Positions 51,251 to 61,600 of a stretch of 64,000 nucleotides of DNA are shown one piece after another; the first letter of the stretch is position 1, and each line of letters starts with the position of its first letter. A model generated the notes under the pieces. The model was not told the origin of the DNA. It was given only the letters and a program-made list of their open reading frames with translations, and did no database searches. The translations under genes and the position numbers were made by a program. The DNA lies in assembly GCA_964545855.1 (NCBI GenBank), contig CAZJHD010000003.1:131765-195764 (forward strand). The letters are read 5' to 3'. This stretch comes from CAZJHD01 sp964545855. GTDB taxonomy: Bacteria; Planctomycetota; UBA1135; JACQFD01.

Positions 51251-51900
51251 CCCTGCGGATCCTCTTCGCGGGCGATGGAACGCTCGAGCGCGTTGCCCTC
51301 CCGGTCTTCGTGCGACGCATCCTCGAGAAGGCCGCGAGGCACTCGATTTCGGTGTTCCCCGAGTTCCACGCCTGGAGCTCCCTGCACCTCCACTTTCCAG
51401 GGGAGGTCGGCAGGAACGCGGGCCTGCCCAAGAAGGTGGAGTTCCTGGCGCGCAACGCGGCCGACTTCGGGGCCGTTGCCGTGGTGGTCGTGGTCGACGG
51501 CGACGACTGGCCCGCCGAGCGGCGATCCGCGCTTCGGCGAGGCCGTGATCTGGCTCACGAGCGAGGCGCGCACGTCCCCATCGCGCTCGGAGTGGCGGTG
51601 CCGCATGGCGAGGCCTGGCTCGTCGGCGACCGAAGCGCGGTGCTGGATGCTCTGGGCGACTCCGCGGAGGAGCCGGCTCCGTGGCCCGACGGAGATCCGA
51701 AACAGCAGATCGAGGCCCTCCTCGCGCGCGGAGCTGCCGACGGGCCGAGTCGTCTCGAGATGCATGGCCGCGTTGCCGAGACGGCCGATCTGAGGCGGAT
51801 CGAGACTGCATCCTCGAACGGCTTCGCGGAGTTCCGGAGCGACGTGCGCCAGAACCTCGGCGTCCTCGTCGGCGCCGACCCTCCTACGGCGCGACCGTGA
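51247..51900 (+). CDS. DUF4276/TOPRIM-like protein (second gene of the pair)
   Basis: The 217-residue protein resembles DUF4276, a TOPRIM-like family. It has LRILFAGDGTLERVALPVFVRRI at the N terminus (in place of the usual E-G-x-T-E), VVVVVDGDDWPAERR (DGDD 84-87, acidic metal-site position), PHGEAWLVGDRSAVL (120-134, matching the E-x-E-A-W-L-L-x-D block) and DPKQQIEALLARG (PK 151-152). Its start overlaps the ATPase stop by four bases. A nuclease partner for the ATPase is the best reading, but the first acidic motif is altered, so activity is uncertain. Its end overlaps the convergent FG-GAP gene by 17 bases. Confidence 0.65.
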   Translation: MTLRILFAGDGTLERVALPVFVRRILEKAARHSISVFPEFHAWSSLHLHFPGEVGRNAGLPKKVEFLARNAADFGAVAVVVVVDGDDWPAERRSALRRGRDLAHERGAHVPIALGVAVPHGEAWLVGDRSAVLDALGDSAEEPAPWPDGDPKQQIEALLARGAADGPSRLEMHGRVAETADLRRIETASSNGFAEFRSDVRQNLGVLVGADPPTARP

Positions 51901-54445
51901 GCTCGAGACCCGCCGACGTCTCGAGGCCGTAGATCGACGGGCCGCAGCGCTCGCCGGGAAGCTCCACCCAGAGCGACTGCACGTAGAACTTCTGGCCCGC
52001 GAGGCTCGGTGCATTCGGGATCGGCGCGAGCGTCGAGGCGGAGCCGGGCACCCAGCTCAGCACGTCGAATCCCGCCGCCGACGGCGACGTGAAGAGGTCG
52101 ACGTAGAGGATGACGCCGAGGCCGAAGGGATCGGAGCCGAGGAGGTAGGGGACCTCGCCCAGGAGCCCGAGGCCGAGCTTGCCCGTCGGCGTGTTGGTCC
52201 AGGAGATCACGAAGTCGGGCGTGTTCACCTTCGGCTCCTTGTTCACCGACGGAGCGATCACCCCCTTGCAGCCCGGCGACCCCGCGTTGAACGCCACTTC
52301 CCCGGGAACGGCCGGGGTCTGATTGAGCAGATAGAGGATGTCGTTCTCTCCGGTGCTGCAGAGCACGTCGAGGCGGCCATCGCCGTTCACGTCGGCCATG
52401 AGGACCGCGCGCGGCCCGATGATCGACTGATAGAGGTGCTGCGGCTCGAAGGCGCCGCTGCCGGTGCCGCGCAGGACGGACGTGTTGCCCGAGGTCCGGT
52501 TCGTCACGGCGAGATCGAGGATGCCGTCGCCGTCGACGTCTCCGAAGGCGACTCCGCGAGCTCCGAGGCCGGCGGGGAACGACGTCTGGCTCGGGAAGCC
52601 TCCGGCGCCGTTGCCGAGCAGGATCACGGCGTCGTCGTCGGGGTTGATGCGGCCCGTCACGAGGTCGATCGTGCCGTTGCGGTCGACGTCGCCCGCGTCG
52701 ATCGAAGCCGGCGTGCCGCCGACGAAGATCTTTCCGGGAGTGCCGAGCTGGCCCGCGCCGTTGCCGAGGAAACGCGAGAGGTTGCCCGTGTCGGGATCGA
52801 CACTCACGAAGTCGAGGGCGCCGTTCGAGTCGAAGTCGGCCACGATCCCCGCGTAGGGAGTGCCGGAACCGAACGTCGTGTAGGAAACGCTCGTGCCGAA
52901 GCCGCCGAGGCCGTTCCCGGGGAGCACCGAGACCGTGAACTGGTAGCGGTTGCAACTGATCGCGTCGAGCGACCCGTCGCCGTTCAAGTCGCCGAGATAG
53001 ACGGCCCAGGAGCCGCCGCCGATCGGGAACGCCGACTGCGCGCCGAACGCGCCGCCGCCCGTGCCGAGCCGTGCGACCACGGTCCAGTTCGAGCCGTCGC
53101 CCGTCACGAGGTCGAGCCGTCCATCGCCGTTCAGGTCGCCGAGGGCGACGCCGCGCGGGTCGATCCCCATGGGGATCTGCGCGTTCGACGCCGCGCCGCC
53201 GGCGCCGTCGCCGACGAGGTGCGACACGGTGCCCGACAGCGGGTTCGCGACCACGACGTCGGTGATCCCGTCTGCATTCACGTCGCCGTTGCGCAGGAAC
53301 CAGGGGCTCACTCCGACGGCGACGCGAGGCGCCTCGGTGAAGGAGGCACTTCCCGCTCCACGGGCGATCGCCACGGCGTCGGACCCGGTCGCGACGGCGA
53401 TGTCGAGATTGCCGTCGGCGTCGAAGTCGGCGATGGCGAGCCCGCGCGGGAGCTGCCCGACGCGGTACTGCTTGAGCGGACCGAGGACGCCCGTGGGCGA
53501 GTTGCGCCGGACCGAGATCCGCGACGAGGAGCTGTCGGAGACGACCACGTCGTTGTCGCCATCGGCATCGAGGTCGGTCGCGAGCACGGCCACGGGGCCC
53601 GTTCCGATCGGCGTCGATGCGGGCGCGCCGAATCCTCCGAGACCGTCGCCCGGTGCGATCGAGATCGCGTCGGCGGGCCCGTTCGTCACGACGAAGTCGA
53701 GGTGCGCGTCTCCCGTGAGCTCGGCGAGGGCGATGGAGCCCGGGTTCGTCCCGGCCGCGAAGTTCGATGCCGCGCCGAAGGCGCCGCCGCCGAGACCGAG
53801 GAGGACCGACACCGTCGTCGATCCTCCGTTCGCCACGACGAGGTCGCGGAGCGCGTCGCCGTTCAGGTCGGCCGCGGCGACGGCGGCGGCGCCGGGTCCG
53901 GCGACGAAACCGTTGGGGGGGCCGAAGAGGCCGCCGCCGAGCCCGAGCGCCACCACGACGGTGCCGGTGACGGGGCGCGTGACGGCCGCGTCGAGGATCC
54001 CGTCGTTGTTCAGGTCGGCGAGCGCGATCGACGACGGCCCGGGGCCGATCGTCACGCTCGACGCCGCGCCGAATCCGCCGGCGCCGTCCCCCAGGAGGAC
54101 CGAGAGGTCGTTGCCGCCGGAGTTCACCGTGACCGCGTCGAGCTTCAGATCGCCGTTCAGGTCGGCGAGCACGATCGCGACCGGCTGGAGACCCGTCGCG
54201 AAGTGGGTCGCGGGAGCGAAGAGGCCGCCTCCCAGTCCCCGCAGCACCGACATCGTGTTCGATCCCTTGTTCGCGGACACGACGTCCACGTGCGCGTCGC
54301 CGTCGAGGTGCCCAGCGGCGACGGCCTCGGGCGCGCTGCCCACCTCGAACTGCTGACCCAGGAACTGCTGACTCGCTGCGGCCGGCGCGAGGGCCGCGAG
54401 GGCCGCGAGAACACCCGTGAGGCGAGTCGAAAGGAGCTTCGGCAT
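51884..54445 (-). CDS. Large secreted FG-GAP/VCBS repeat protein, second copy type
   Basis: The 853-residue protein has a signal peptide (LTGVLAALAALAPAAASQ) and tandem FG-GAP/VCBS blades with calcium loops (GDLNGDGRLDLVTG, GDVDRNGTIDLVTG, ADVNGDGRLDVLC). The last 150 residues form the module shared with the 30127-32706 protein: FNAGSPGCKG, then GSASTLAPIPNAPSLAGQKFYVQSLWVELPGE and GLELTVAP. The cysteine at GSPGCKG is kept, while the second cysteine position differs. A surface adhesin or binding role is a family-level guess. ATG 54445 follows directly on the non-coding stretch 54446-54772. Confidence 0.85.
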   Translation of the reverse strand: MPKLLSTRLTGVLAALAALAPAAASQQFLGQQFEVGSAPEAVAAGHLDGDAHVDVVSANKGSNTMSVLRGLGGGLFAPATHFATGLQPVAIVLADLNGDLKLDAVTVNSGGNDLSVLLGDGAGGFGAASSVTIGPGPSSIALADLNNDGILDAAVTRPVTGTVVVALGLGGGLFGPPNGFVAGPGAAAVAAADLNGDALRDLVVANGGSTTVSVLLGLGGGAFGAASNFAAGTNPGSIALAELTGDAHLDFVVTNGPADAISIAPGDGLGGFGAPASTPIGTGPVAVLATDLDADGDNDVVVSDSSSSRISVRRNSPTGVLGPLKQYRVGQLPRGLAIADFDADGNLDIAVATGSDAVAIARGAGSASFTEAPRVAVGVSPWFLRNGDVNADGITDVVVANPLSGTVSHLVGDGAGGAASNAQIPMGIDPRGVALGDLNGDGRLDLVTGDGSNWTVVARLGTGGGAFGAQSAFPIGGGSWAVYLGDLNGDGSLDAISCNRYQFTVSVLPGNGLGGFGTSVSYTTFGSGTPYAGIVADFDSNGALDFVSVDPDTGNLSRFLGNGAGQLGTPGKIFVGGTPASIDAGDVDRNGTIDLVTGRINPDDDAVILLGNGAGGFPSQTSFPAGLGARGVAFGDVDGDGILDLAVTNRTSGNTSVLRGTGSGAFEPQHLYQSIIGPRAVLMADVNGDGRLDVLCSTGENDILYLLNQTPAVPGEVAFNAGSPGCKGVIAPSVNKEPKVNTPDFVISWTNTPTGKLGLGLLGEVPYLLGSDPFGLGVILYVDLFTSPSAAGFDVLSWVPGSASTLAPIPNAPSLAGQKFYVQSLWVELPGERCGPSIYGLETSAGLELTVAP

Positions 54446-54772
54446 GGTGCGGGGAGAATGCACGGTGGAGCCGGCGCGTCGCCGGCCGCGAGGGGAGACG
54501 AACGAGTCAGGCTAACAGGATCCCCGGGGGCTGGAACGGTGGGCGCGGAGCGGGAGTGGGTCGCCGAGGGAGCCGACGGACCCCCGGGCCAGGCGGGTTC
54601 CGGCGCGGTCCGGCGGGCGCGGCCCCTCGCGGGTCGAAGGAACCACCGGGTGGCGCGACGCGCCGCCCCGAGGAAATCCTTTCCGTCTCTCCGCGCCAGG
54701 GAGAATCGCACCAACGTGGGGCGTCGCGCCGTCGTCCTGGCCCCGCTCCGAGGCCGATCCCCCGACGCTTCC
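54446..54772. other. Non-coding stretch between divergent genes
   Basis: No convincing gene is found in these 327 bases; the open frames present are arginine/proline-rich antisense shadows. The stretch must carry the promoters of both the FG-GAP gene (minus strand) and the DUF5329 lipoprotein (plus strand). No palindromic operator or sigma-70-type promoter was clearly recognised. Confidence 0.5.
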
Positions 54773-55501
54773 GTGCCGATCGAACACGCTCCCGCCCCCC
54801 GCACCTTCCGTCGCGAAGGGCTGCGCGACGCGTCCTGGCTCGCCCTGCTCCTCGTGGCCGCCTGCTCCCAGGGGCCGCCGCCCGCCCCGGTCCCCGCGCA
54901 TCGCCTCGACATCCCCGATGGCCGCGTCGAGTTCTCGATGCGGCAGCGGGCGAGCCGCCCGCTCCCCGGCTCCGACGGCACGGTGCTCCTGACGCTCGGC
55001 GACATCACGCGCGGCCAGGTCACCGTGAGCCTCGCCCGCGACGACGGCGCTCCGGTGCTCGCGCCCCTCTCGCTCCGGCAAGGCGACGCGGCGCGCTTCG
55101 TGCTCGGCGACGCACGCTACGTCCTCGTGGCGAGGAAGCTGCGCAACGTGCTCATCGGCGCCGACACGGCGGTCTTCGCACTCTCTCCCGACGACGCGCC
55201 TGCGCCGCTCTCCGAGACGGAGAAGATCGAGCGGCTGATCGACGCGGTGGAATCTTTGTCGGACGCCGTCTTCGTCCGCAACGGCGCGGTGTATCCCGCC
55301 TCGGAAGCGGCCCAGCACCTCCGCAGCAAGTGGGCGTGGCAGTCGAGCGAGATCGACACGGCGCGGAAGTTCATCGACCTCGCCGCGACGCGCTCCTCGA
55401 CGAGCGGCGAGGCCTACGTGCTCCGGTTCGGCGACGGACGCGAGATTCCCTCGGCCGAGTTCCTCGACGCGGAGCTCGCTCGGATGGACCGCGCGCGCTG
55501 A
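54773..55501 (+). CDS. DUF5329-family lipoprotein
   Basis: With GTG at 54773 the protein has 242 residues: a basic N terminus, then a lipobox (WLALLLVAACSQG) and a beta-rich domain (DGTVLLTLGDITRGQVTVSLARDD). The C-terminal domain matches DUF5329: KIERLIDAVESLSDAVFVRNG, then YPASEAAQHLRSKWAWQSSEIDTARKFIDLAATRSSTSGEAYVLRFGDGREIPSAEFL. DUF5329 proteins are small and exported, with no known role. The N-terminal extra domain, placed before DUF5329, is less usual. The start is not certain. Confidence 0.7.
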   Translation: MPIEHAPAPRTFRREGLRDASWLALLLVAACSQGPPPAPVPAHRLDIPDGRVEFSMRQRASRPLPGSDGTVLLTLGDITRGQVTVSLARDDGAPVLAPLSLRQGDAARFVLGDARYVLVARKLRNVLIGADTAVFALSPDDAPAPLSETEKIERLIDAVESLSDAVFVRNGAVYPASEAAQHLRSKWAWQSSEIDTARKFIDLAATRSSTSGEAYVLRFGDGREIPSAEFLDAELARMDRAR

Positions 55502-55553
55502 CCTCGAGCGCGCGGCGACGCTCTCCGCCAGGAGCGCCGTAGACTCCGGCCGC

Positions 55554-58500
55554 ATGGCGTCCCCGGGCCGGTCCGCGATCCCGCTCCTCTTCTTCGTCTC
55601 GGGAGCGGCGGGGCTCGTGTACCAGGTCGTCTGGATGCGCAAGCTCGTGCTGATCCTGGGAGCGACCTCCCAGGCCGTCGGCACCGTGCTCGCCGTGTTC
55701 ATGGGTGGCCTCGCCCTCGGCGCGTGGCTCCTCGGCCGTCGCGCCGACCGTGCGCGGAGCCCCCTCGCGCTCTACGGGTCCCTCGAGATCGGCATCGCGC
55801 TCCTCGGTGCCGCGAGCGCCTTCCTGCTGGACGCACTCGTGCCCGCCTACGCGTCGTTGCGGCGCAGCCTCGATCCGTCGCCGCAGACGCTCGCCGCCGT
55901 CCGCGTCGTGCTCGCCGCGGCGGTGCTGCTCGTGCCGACGACGCTGATGGGCGCGACGCTGCCGGTGCTCGTGCGCGCGGCCCACGGTGCCGACGATCGC
56001 GTCGGCCGGCGCGTCGGCGTCCTCTACGCGGTGAACACGCTCGGCGCCGCCGCCGGCGCGATCCTGGCGGGCTTCCTCCTGATCGAGACCCTCGGCCTGC
56101 GCGCGACGATCTTCGCCGCCGCCGCGGCGAACGCCGCCGTCGGCCTCGGCGCCTGGGCGCTCGCGCGCGGAGCCGCACGGTCGCCGGCTGCGGCACGGAC
56201 GGCGCCGCCGCCGGCACCTGCGTCCGATCCCGCCCTCGCGCGGACCGTGCTCGCCGTCTTCGGAGTCTCCGGATTCGCGGCCCTCGCCTTCGAGGTGCTC
56301 TGGACGCGCGCGCTCGTCTACGTCGTGGGGCACAACTCCACCTACGCCTTCAGCTCCATGCTGGCGGCGTTCCTGCTGGGGCTCGTGCTCGGCAGCGCGC
56401 TCTCGGCCGCGATCGCCGACCGCCGGCGCGATCCGCAGGCGCTCCTCGGCGCGGTGCTCGTCCTCTTCGGCGCCTCGGCGCTCGGGGCCTTCGCGCTCCT
56501 CGGCGTCCTCCTGCGGGAGCGTCGCATCGCCGGAGACGGCGAGACCTGGCTCGCCGTGACGACCGTCGACTTCGCGCGCTGCCTCGCCGTCCTCGTCGTC
56601 CCGACGACGCTCTCCGGCGCCACGTTTCCGCTCGTCGCGCGGCTCTACGCGACGCGGCCCGAGCGGCTCGGCGGCGACGTGGGCCGCGCCTACGCAGTGA
56701 ACACGCTCGGTGCGATCGCGGGCGCGCTGGCGGGCAGCTTCGTCGTGCTGCCGTGGCTCGGCCTTCGCCTCGGCACGGCCGCCCTGGCGTTGCTCCCGAT
56801 CGCCGCGGGCGCCGTGATCCTGCTGCGCGCGCGGCCGGAAGGACGCGCCGTGAGGACGGCGGCCGTCACGCTCGCCCTCGCGGCGGCGGCCTTCGTCTCC
56901 GTCCTCGCGCTGGGCGATCCCCATCGCCGGATCCTCGAGCGCGGCGCGCACGAAGTGCTCTTCCACGAGGACGGCCCCGAGAGCACCGTCGCCGTCGTGC
57001 GCTCGGAGGCGACGGGCGGCGTGCAGCTCTACGTCGATGGCGACGCGCAGGCGAGCACGGAGCCGCGCACGCAGATCCACCTGCGCCTCCTCGGTCATCT
57101 CCCCGCGCTCTTCCACCGGAGTCCGCGCGAGGCGCTGGTCGTGGGATTCGGCGGCGGCATCACGACCGGCTGCCTCGCGCAGCATCCGCTCGAGCGGCTC
57201 GACCTCGTGGAGATCTCGGGCGCCGTCGATCGATGGGCCAAGCACTGGGAGCGCTTCAATCACGACCCGCTGCACGACCCCAAGGTCCACCTCGTGCGCG
57301 ACGACGGTCGCAACTTCCTCCTCGGGAGCGACCGCCTCTACGACGTGATCACGTCGGATCCGATCGACCCCGACGACGCCGGCGTCACGAGCCTCTACTC
57401 GAAGGAGTACTACGAGCTCGTGCGCGACCACCTGCGCGAGGGCGGTGTCGCCGCGCAGTGGATGACGGCGCAGTACGACCCCGACGTCTACCGCATGCTC
57501 GTGCGCACGTTCCAATCGGTCTTTCCGCACACGACCGTCTGGTTCGCCTACTACACGACGGTGCTGATCGGCATGAAGGACGGGCCCGGGGCGACGATGA
57601 CGAGCCTGCGCGAGCGCATGTCCGATCCCCGCGTGCGGGAGAGCCTCGCCGCCATCGGTATCGAGGAGCCCGAGGCGATGGTGTCGCTCCTGTTCGCCGG
57701 CCCCGATCAGGTGCGCCGTCTCGTCGGTCCGGGTCCCCTCAACACCGACGATCGGCCGCTCGTCGAGTACCGCGGGCCGCGCTGGAGCGGTCTCGGCGAG
57801 GAGACGGGTGGGATCGCCGCCGACTTCGCGGAGCTCGGCGTGCCGAGCTGGCGGGACGTCCTCGCGCGATGGTCGGACGACGACGCGTCGCGGATCGACC
57901 GATCCTTCGGCTGGGTGCAGCGGCTCCTCGCGCGCGACATGGTCGATCTGCGCGTCGACGCCGTCGATCCCGCGCGCGTCGACGACCGCCTCTGGCTCGA
58001 GACGGCGGCGGAGCGCGACGCGCTGGCCGTGCGCTACCTCGACCTCACGTGGGAGATCCTCGCGAGCTCCGTGCCGCGCATGGTGCTCCTCATGACGGGC
58101 TTCCCGCGCGTCGAGCCGCCCCCGGACGCGCCGTCGTCGACGCGGGAGGCCTACACGCAGGGACTCGCCCGAGGCCTCGACGCCTGGAGGACCGGCGACT
58201 ACGAGCGCGCGCGCGAGCGCTTCGCGGCGACGGCGGCCGCCGTTCCCGGAACGCTTCGGCCCGCCGTCCTGGCCGCCGCCTGCGAGCACCGCGCCGGCTC
58301 TCCCCTCGGCGCGCTCCGCACGCTCCTCGCCGCGGGCTACGGGCCCGACGAGGCCGCGTCGGCCGCCGCGTGGCTGCCGCACAAGATGGTCTCGGCGGTG
58401 CTCCAGCGCATGGCGGAGAGCCGCGGCGCCGCCGCGTCGCTCGGGACGGCGCTGCTCGAGCTCATGCCGCGCGACGAGGACCGCGCGGCCGCCCAGGGCG

Positions 58501-58631
58501 TGCGGAGCCGGGTGCCGCGCCCGTCGGGTGCCGACGTGGGCGAGGTCTCGGCATGGCGGCTCTGGTGGCGGAGCGCCCACGCCGCCGTGGAGGCCCGCGA
58601 CGGCCGATTCGTCTGGCGGCGCCGCCCGTGA
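55554..58631 (+). CDS. MFS-like/spermidine-synthase fusion with TPR-like tail
   Basis: The 1025-residue protein begins with about 12 to 14 membrane helices (LLFFVSGAAGLVYQVVWMRKLVLILGAT onward), which suggests an MFS-like unit. A spermidine-synthase-like domain follows (residues about 480-740: ALVVGFGGGITTGCLAQHP, LERLDLVEISGAVDRW, YDVITSDPIDPDDAGVTSLYSKEYYELV). A C-terminal helical region resembles TPR repeats (GLARGLDAWRTGDYERARERFAATAAAVPG). Members of this fused family have no settled reaction. The stop overlaps the P-type ATPase start (GTGA), so both are made together. It is a longer relative of the 19218-20867 protein. Confidence 0.8.
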   Translation: MASPGRSAIPLLFFVSGAAGLVYQVVWMRKLVLILGATSQAVGTVLAVFMGGLALGAWLLGRRADRARSPLALYGSLEIGIALLGAASAFLLDALVPAYASLRRSLDPSPQTLAAVRVVLAAAVLLVPTTLMGATLPVLVRAAHGADDRVGRRVGVLYAVNTLGAAAGAILAGFLLIETLGLRATIFAAAAANAAVGLGAWALARGAARSPAAARTAPPPAPASDPALARTVLAVFGVSGFAALAFEVLWTRALVYVVGHNSTYAFSSMLAAFLLGLVLGSALSAAIADRRRDPQALLGAVLVLFGASALGAFALLGVLLRERRIAGDGETWLAVTTVDFARCLAVLVVPTTLSGATFPLVARLYATRPERLGGDVGRAYAVNTLGAIAGALAGSFVVLPWLGLRLGTAALALLPIAAGAVILLRARPEGRAVRTAAVTLALAAAAFVSVLALGDPHRRILERGAHEVLFHEDGPESTVAVVRSEATGGVQLYVDGDAQASTEPRTQIHLRLLGHLPALFHRSPREALVVGFGGGITTGCLAQHPLERLDLVEISGAVDRWAKHWERFNHDPLHDPKVHLVRDDGRNFLLGSDRLYDVITSDPIDPDDAGVTSLYSKEYYELVRDHLREGGVAAQWMTAQYDPDVYRMLVRTFQSVFPHTTVWFAYYTTVLIGMKDGPGATMTSLRERMSDPRVRESLAAIGIEEPEAMVSLLFAGPDQVRRLVGPGPLNTDDRPLVEYRGPRWSGLGEETGGIAADFAELGVPSWRDVLARWSDDDASRIDRSFGWVQRLLARDMVDLRVDAVDPARVDDRLWLETAAERDALAVRYLDLTWEILASSVPRMVLLMTGFPRVEPPPDAPSSTREAYTQGLARGLDAWRTGDYERARERFAATAAAVPGTLRPAVLAAACEHRAGSPLGALRTLLAAGYGPDEAASAAAWLPHKMVSAVLQRMAESRGAAASLGTALLELMPRDEDRAAAQGVRSRVPRPSGADVGEVSAWRLWWRSAHAAVEARDGRFVWRRRP

Positions 58632-61600
58632 CGGAGAGGCAGTCGGCCGCGCCGGAGGTCACGGCTCCGCCGTGGCACGCGCTCGACGGCGAGGCCGTCC
58701 TCGCGCGGCTCGGCGTGACGCGGGGCGGCCTCGGCGACGCGGAGGTGGCCGAGCGGCGTGCGCGCTTCGGCCGCAACGAGATCCGCGAGGCGGAGCCGGT
58801 GCGCCCGCTCGCGATCCTCGTCGCTCAGTTCCGGAGCCTCCTCGTCGCGCTCCTCGTGGCGGCGGGAATCGTGTCGGGCGCCCTCGGCGAGTGGATCGAC
58901 ACGGCGGCGATCCTCGCCATCGTCGTCCTGAACGCGGGGATCGGCTTCGCGCAGGAGTGGAGCGCCGCGCGCTCCATCGCCGCTCTGCGGAGGATGACGG
59001 CGCCGCGCGCGAAGGTGCGCCGCGCCGGGAAGATGCGCACCGTCGACGCCGTGGAGATCGTGCCCGGCGACGTGGTGCTGCTGGAGGCGGGCGACCTCGT
59101 GGCCGCCGACCTCCGCCTGATGGACGCCGCGTCGCTCCGCACCGTCGAGGCGGCGCTCACGGGCGAGTCGGAGCCCGCCGACAAGAGCGCCGAGGCGCAC
59201 CCCCGCGCCGACGCGGCCCTCGGCGACCGCGCGAACATGGCGTTCCTCGGGACGAGCGTCGCCGCCGGCTGCGCCGAGGGCGTCGCCGTGGCGACGGGAA
59301 TGGGAACGGAGCTCGGCCGCATCGCGAGCCTCCTGCACGACACGGCCGGCGAGGAGCCGACGCCCCTGCAGGTGCGCCTGCGCTCCGTGGGCCGGCTCCT
59401 CGTCGGCGCGTCGGTCGCGATCGTGGTGCTGCTGTTCGGGCTCGGCATCCTTCGCGGCGAGCCCTTCGGCGAGATGGCGCTCACGGCGATCAGCCTCGCG
59501 GTCGCCGCCGTGCCCGAGGGGCTCCCCGCCGTCGTCACCGTCGCCCTCGCGCTCGGCGTCGTGCGGATGGCGCGCCGGCGCGCGCTGCTGCGGAGGCTCC
59601 CTGCCGTCGAGACCCTCGGGTCGGCGAGCGTCATCTGCTCCGACAAGACGGGGACGCTCACGGTGGGGGAGATGACCGTGCGCGCGCTCCACGTCGCCGG
59701 CGAGACCTTCGAGGTGACGGGCGAGGGCTACGCGCCCGAGGGGGAGATCCGCGCTCCGGAGGGAGTGGCGCTCGCGCCGCGGCAGGCGGAGCGTGTGCGC
59801 GACCTCGCCCACGTGCTCGTCGGCTGCAACGGTGCGCACCTCGAGCGGGAGGAACGAGAAGGAGGGGAGGCGAGCGCCTGGGTCGTCGTCGGCGATCCGA
59901 CGGAGGGCGCGCTCCTCGCCGCGGGCGCGAAGGGTGGCATCACGCGCGAGGGCCTCGACCGCGACGAGCCGGTGCTGCGCACGTGGCCCTTCGATTCCGA
60001 CCGCAAGCGCATGAGCGTCCTGCGCCACCGCCGCGACGGCGCGACGCGCGCGCTGGTGAAGGGTGCTCCCGACGCCTTGCTCCCGCGGTGCACGCACGTG
60101 CGGACGGCGGAGGGCGTCCGCGCGATCACGGAGGAAGACCGCGCGGCGATCGGCGCGGAGCTCGACCGCATGTCGTCGCGCGCGCTGCGCGTCCTCGCCG
60201 CGGCATGGCGCGACCTCTCGGGGGACGCGCCGCCCGAGACGTCCCCCGAGGAGATCGAGCGCGACCTCGTCTTCGCGGGGCTCGCCGGGATGGTCGATCC
60301 GCCGCGTCCTTCGGCTCGCGACGCCGTCGCCCGCTGCCGCGAGGCGGGCGTGCGCGTCGTGATGATCACGGGCGACCATCCGCGCACGGCTCTCGCCGTC
60401 GCGCGCGAGATCGGCATCGCGGGAGCGGACGACGAGGCGCTCGCGGGCGCGGAGCTCGACCGGCTCTCGCCGGAGGAACTCGCGGCGCGCGCTCCGCGCG
60501 TCGCCGTCTACGCGCGTGTCACGGCGGCGCACAAGCTCGCGATCGTGCGGGCCTGGAAGTCGAACGGCGCCGTCGTCGCCATGACGGGCGACGGCGTGAA
60601 CGATGCGCCGGCGCTCCAAGGAGCCGACATCGGCGTCGCCATGGGACGCACCGGCACCGAGGTGACGAAGGAGGCCGCCGACATGATCGTCACGGACGAC
60701 GACTTCGCGTCGATCGTGGCGGCCGTCGAGGAGGGACGCGGCGTCTACGAGAACATCCGGAAGACGCTGCAGTTCCTTCTGGCGGGCAACTCCGGAGAGC
60801 TGCTGCTCATGACGGCGTGCATCGTGAGCGGCCTCCCGCTGCCGCTGCTCCCGATCCATCTGCTCTGGATCAACCTCGTGACGGACGGGCTCCCGGCGCT
60901 CTGCCTCGCGACCGATCCGATCGACGACGACGTCATGCGCCGGCCTCCGCGCCGCGCGAGCGAGCGCCTCACCGACCGCCGGTTCCTCGGGACGATGCTC
61001 CTCACGGGCGTCCTCACGGCCGGCGTCTCCCTCGCCGTCTTCGTCGCCGCCCTTCGCGCGACGGACGCCGCGACGGCGCGCACGTACGCCTTCAGCGTGC
61101 TCGTCTTCGCCGAGCTCTTCCGCGCCTTCGGCGCGCGCAGCGAGACCAAGTGGCTCGGACGCATCGGGCTCCTCTCGAATGCCCGCCTCGCCGTCGTCGT
61201 GGCGATCTCCTTCGCGTTCCAGCTCGCGATCGTCCGCGTGCCGGTGCTCGGCCACGTCTTCCGGACGGGGCTCCTCTCGTGGAGCGAGTGTCTCGCGATG
61301 GCCGCCCTCGGCCTCGTGCCGCTCGTCGTGCTGGAGTTGCGGAAGGCGTGGTCGCGGCGCCGCGACGACGCGGCGCCCGCTGCGGCATCCGCGGGCTTTC
61401 CCGCGCCCGCGCGCATTCGAGCCTGCGACGTCCACCGCGACGGCGGGTCGTACTCGCTCTGGTACGAGAGCGCCGACGGCCGCGAGATCCGGGTGCACCT
61501 TCGCGTCATCCACGGGAAGAACGCGCGCCGGATCGGCTATCGCCCGCCGACGCTCGAGTCGCTCCGCGGAGCGGAGCCCGACGGCAGCCCGCCCGCGACG

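Noticed and set aside
50243..51900. Assignment of the ATPase pair as PARIS (AriA/AriB)
   Set aside because: The second protein looks like DUF4276 and lacks the DUF4435 features of AriB, so only the general ATPase-plus-TOPRIM layout is shared.
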